This document shows positions 63,978-64,000 of a stretch of 64,000 bases of DNA, in pieces. The translations under genes and the position numbers were made by a program. Source of the stretch: Legionella sp. 515359 (GTDB taxonomy: Bacteria; Pseudomonadota; Gammaproteobacteria; Legionellales; Legionellaceae). Each line of letters begins with the position of its first letter. Position 1 is the stretch's first letter. The stretch is from the NCBI GenBank assembly GCA_025941565.1, contig JAPCYN010000004.1, positions 62,001 through 126,000 of the forward strand. The letters are read 5' to 3'. The notes beneath the pieces are model-generated. The model had not been told where the DNA came from, did no database searches, and was given only the letters and a program-made list of their open reading frames with translations.

Positions 63978-64000
63978 TTATTAAATTACTTTAATTAATT

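Overview
The window is an accessory region of about 64 kb from an AT-rich gammaproteobacterium. Codon usage and the gene mix fit Legionella or a close relative, but that is inference. KfrA-like and DUF932 genes at the right end suggest a plasmid or an integrative element. No rRNA, tRNA or CRISPR array was seen.

Layout. Bases 1-186 hold the start of an exported His-containing protein. Bases 320-6528 (minus strand) are an operon for an alternative F-type ATPase of the N-ATPase type, in the order atpD-C-Q-B-E-F-A-G. It has no recognisable atpR, and subunit b carries a delta-like tail. Bases 6733-25303 (minus strand) form a copper and cation block: a multicopper oxidase fused to a CopB-like outer-membrane barrel, a DUF2231 membrane protein, a Cu+ P-type ATPase, a Gly/His lipoprotein, a nucleotide module (PRPP synthetase, thymidine/AMP-type phosphorylase, beta-CASP metallo-beta-lactamase protein), a CusABC-type efflux system, a Ca2+-type P-type ATPase and a second Gly/His lipoprotein. 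An exported protein with two HVHP motifs follows on the plus strand.

Mobile elements. Transposon A (26439-33166) is a complete Tn3-family element with 38-bp inverted repeats and a 5-bp target duplication. It carries a P1B-type metal ATPase and a DUF302 gene. Transposon B (40516-47350) is a related element in the opposite orientation, with a frameshifted transposase and imperfect, nested right ends. It carries an acyltransferase, a DinD-like gene and a RibD/DHFR-like reductase. Between them lie a WGR-domain gene with a tyrosine recombinase, an IS3-family element flanked by two truncated genes, a group II intron remnant with a recognisable 34-nt domain V, and a quinol-type nitric oxide reductase.

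Right part. An arsenic operon (arsR, arsI-like, arsC and a frame-broken acr3) is followed by a HigB/HigA-like toxin-antitoxin pair, an AAA/STAND-type ATPase, and a plus-strand module of nhaA, an acetoacetyl-CoA-reductase-like gene, a tandem universal stress protein and another P-type ATPase. Then come a KfrA-like regulator with its palindromic operator, DinJ/YafQ, a MazG-like protein, ParD/ParE, a large protein of unknown function and a DUF932 gene.

How the genes fit together. Most functions deal with metal or metalloid stress (Cu, As, another divalent metal), nitrosative stress, and ion and energy balance across the membrane. This looks like an environmental stress-survival island built up by repeated transposition, with toxin-antitoxin pairs that would favour its retention.
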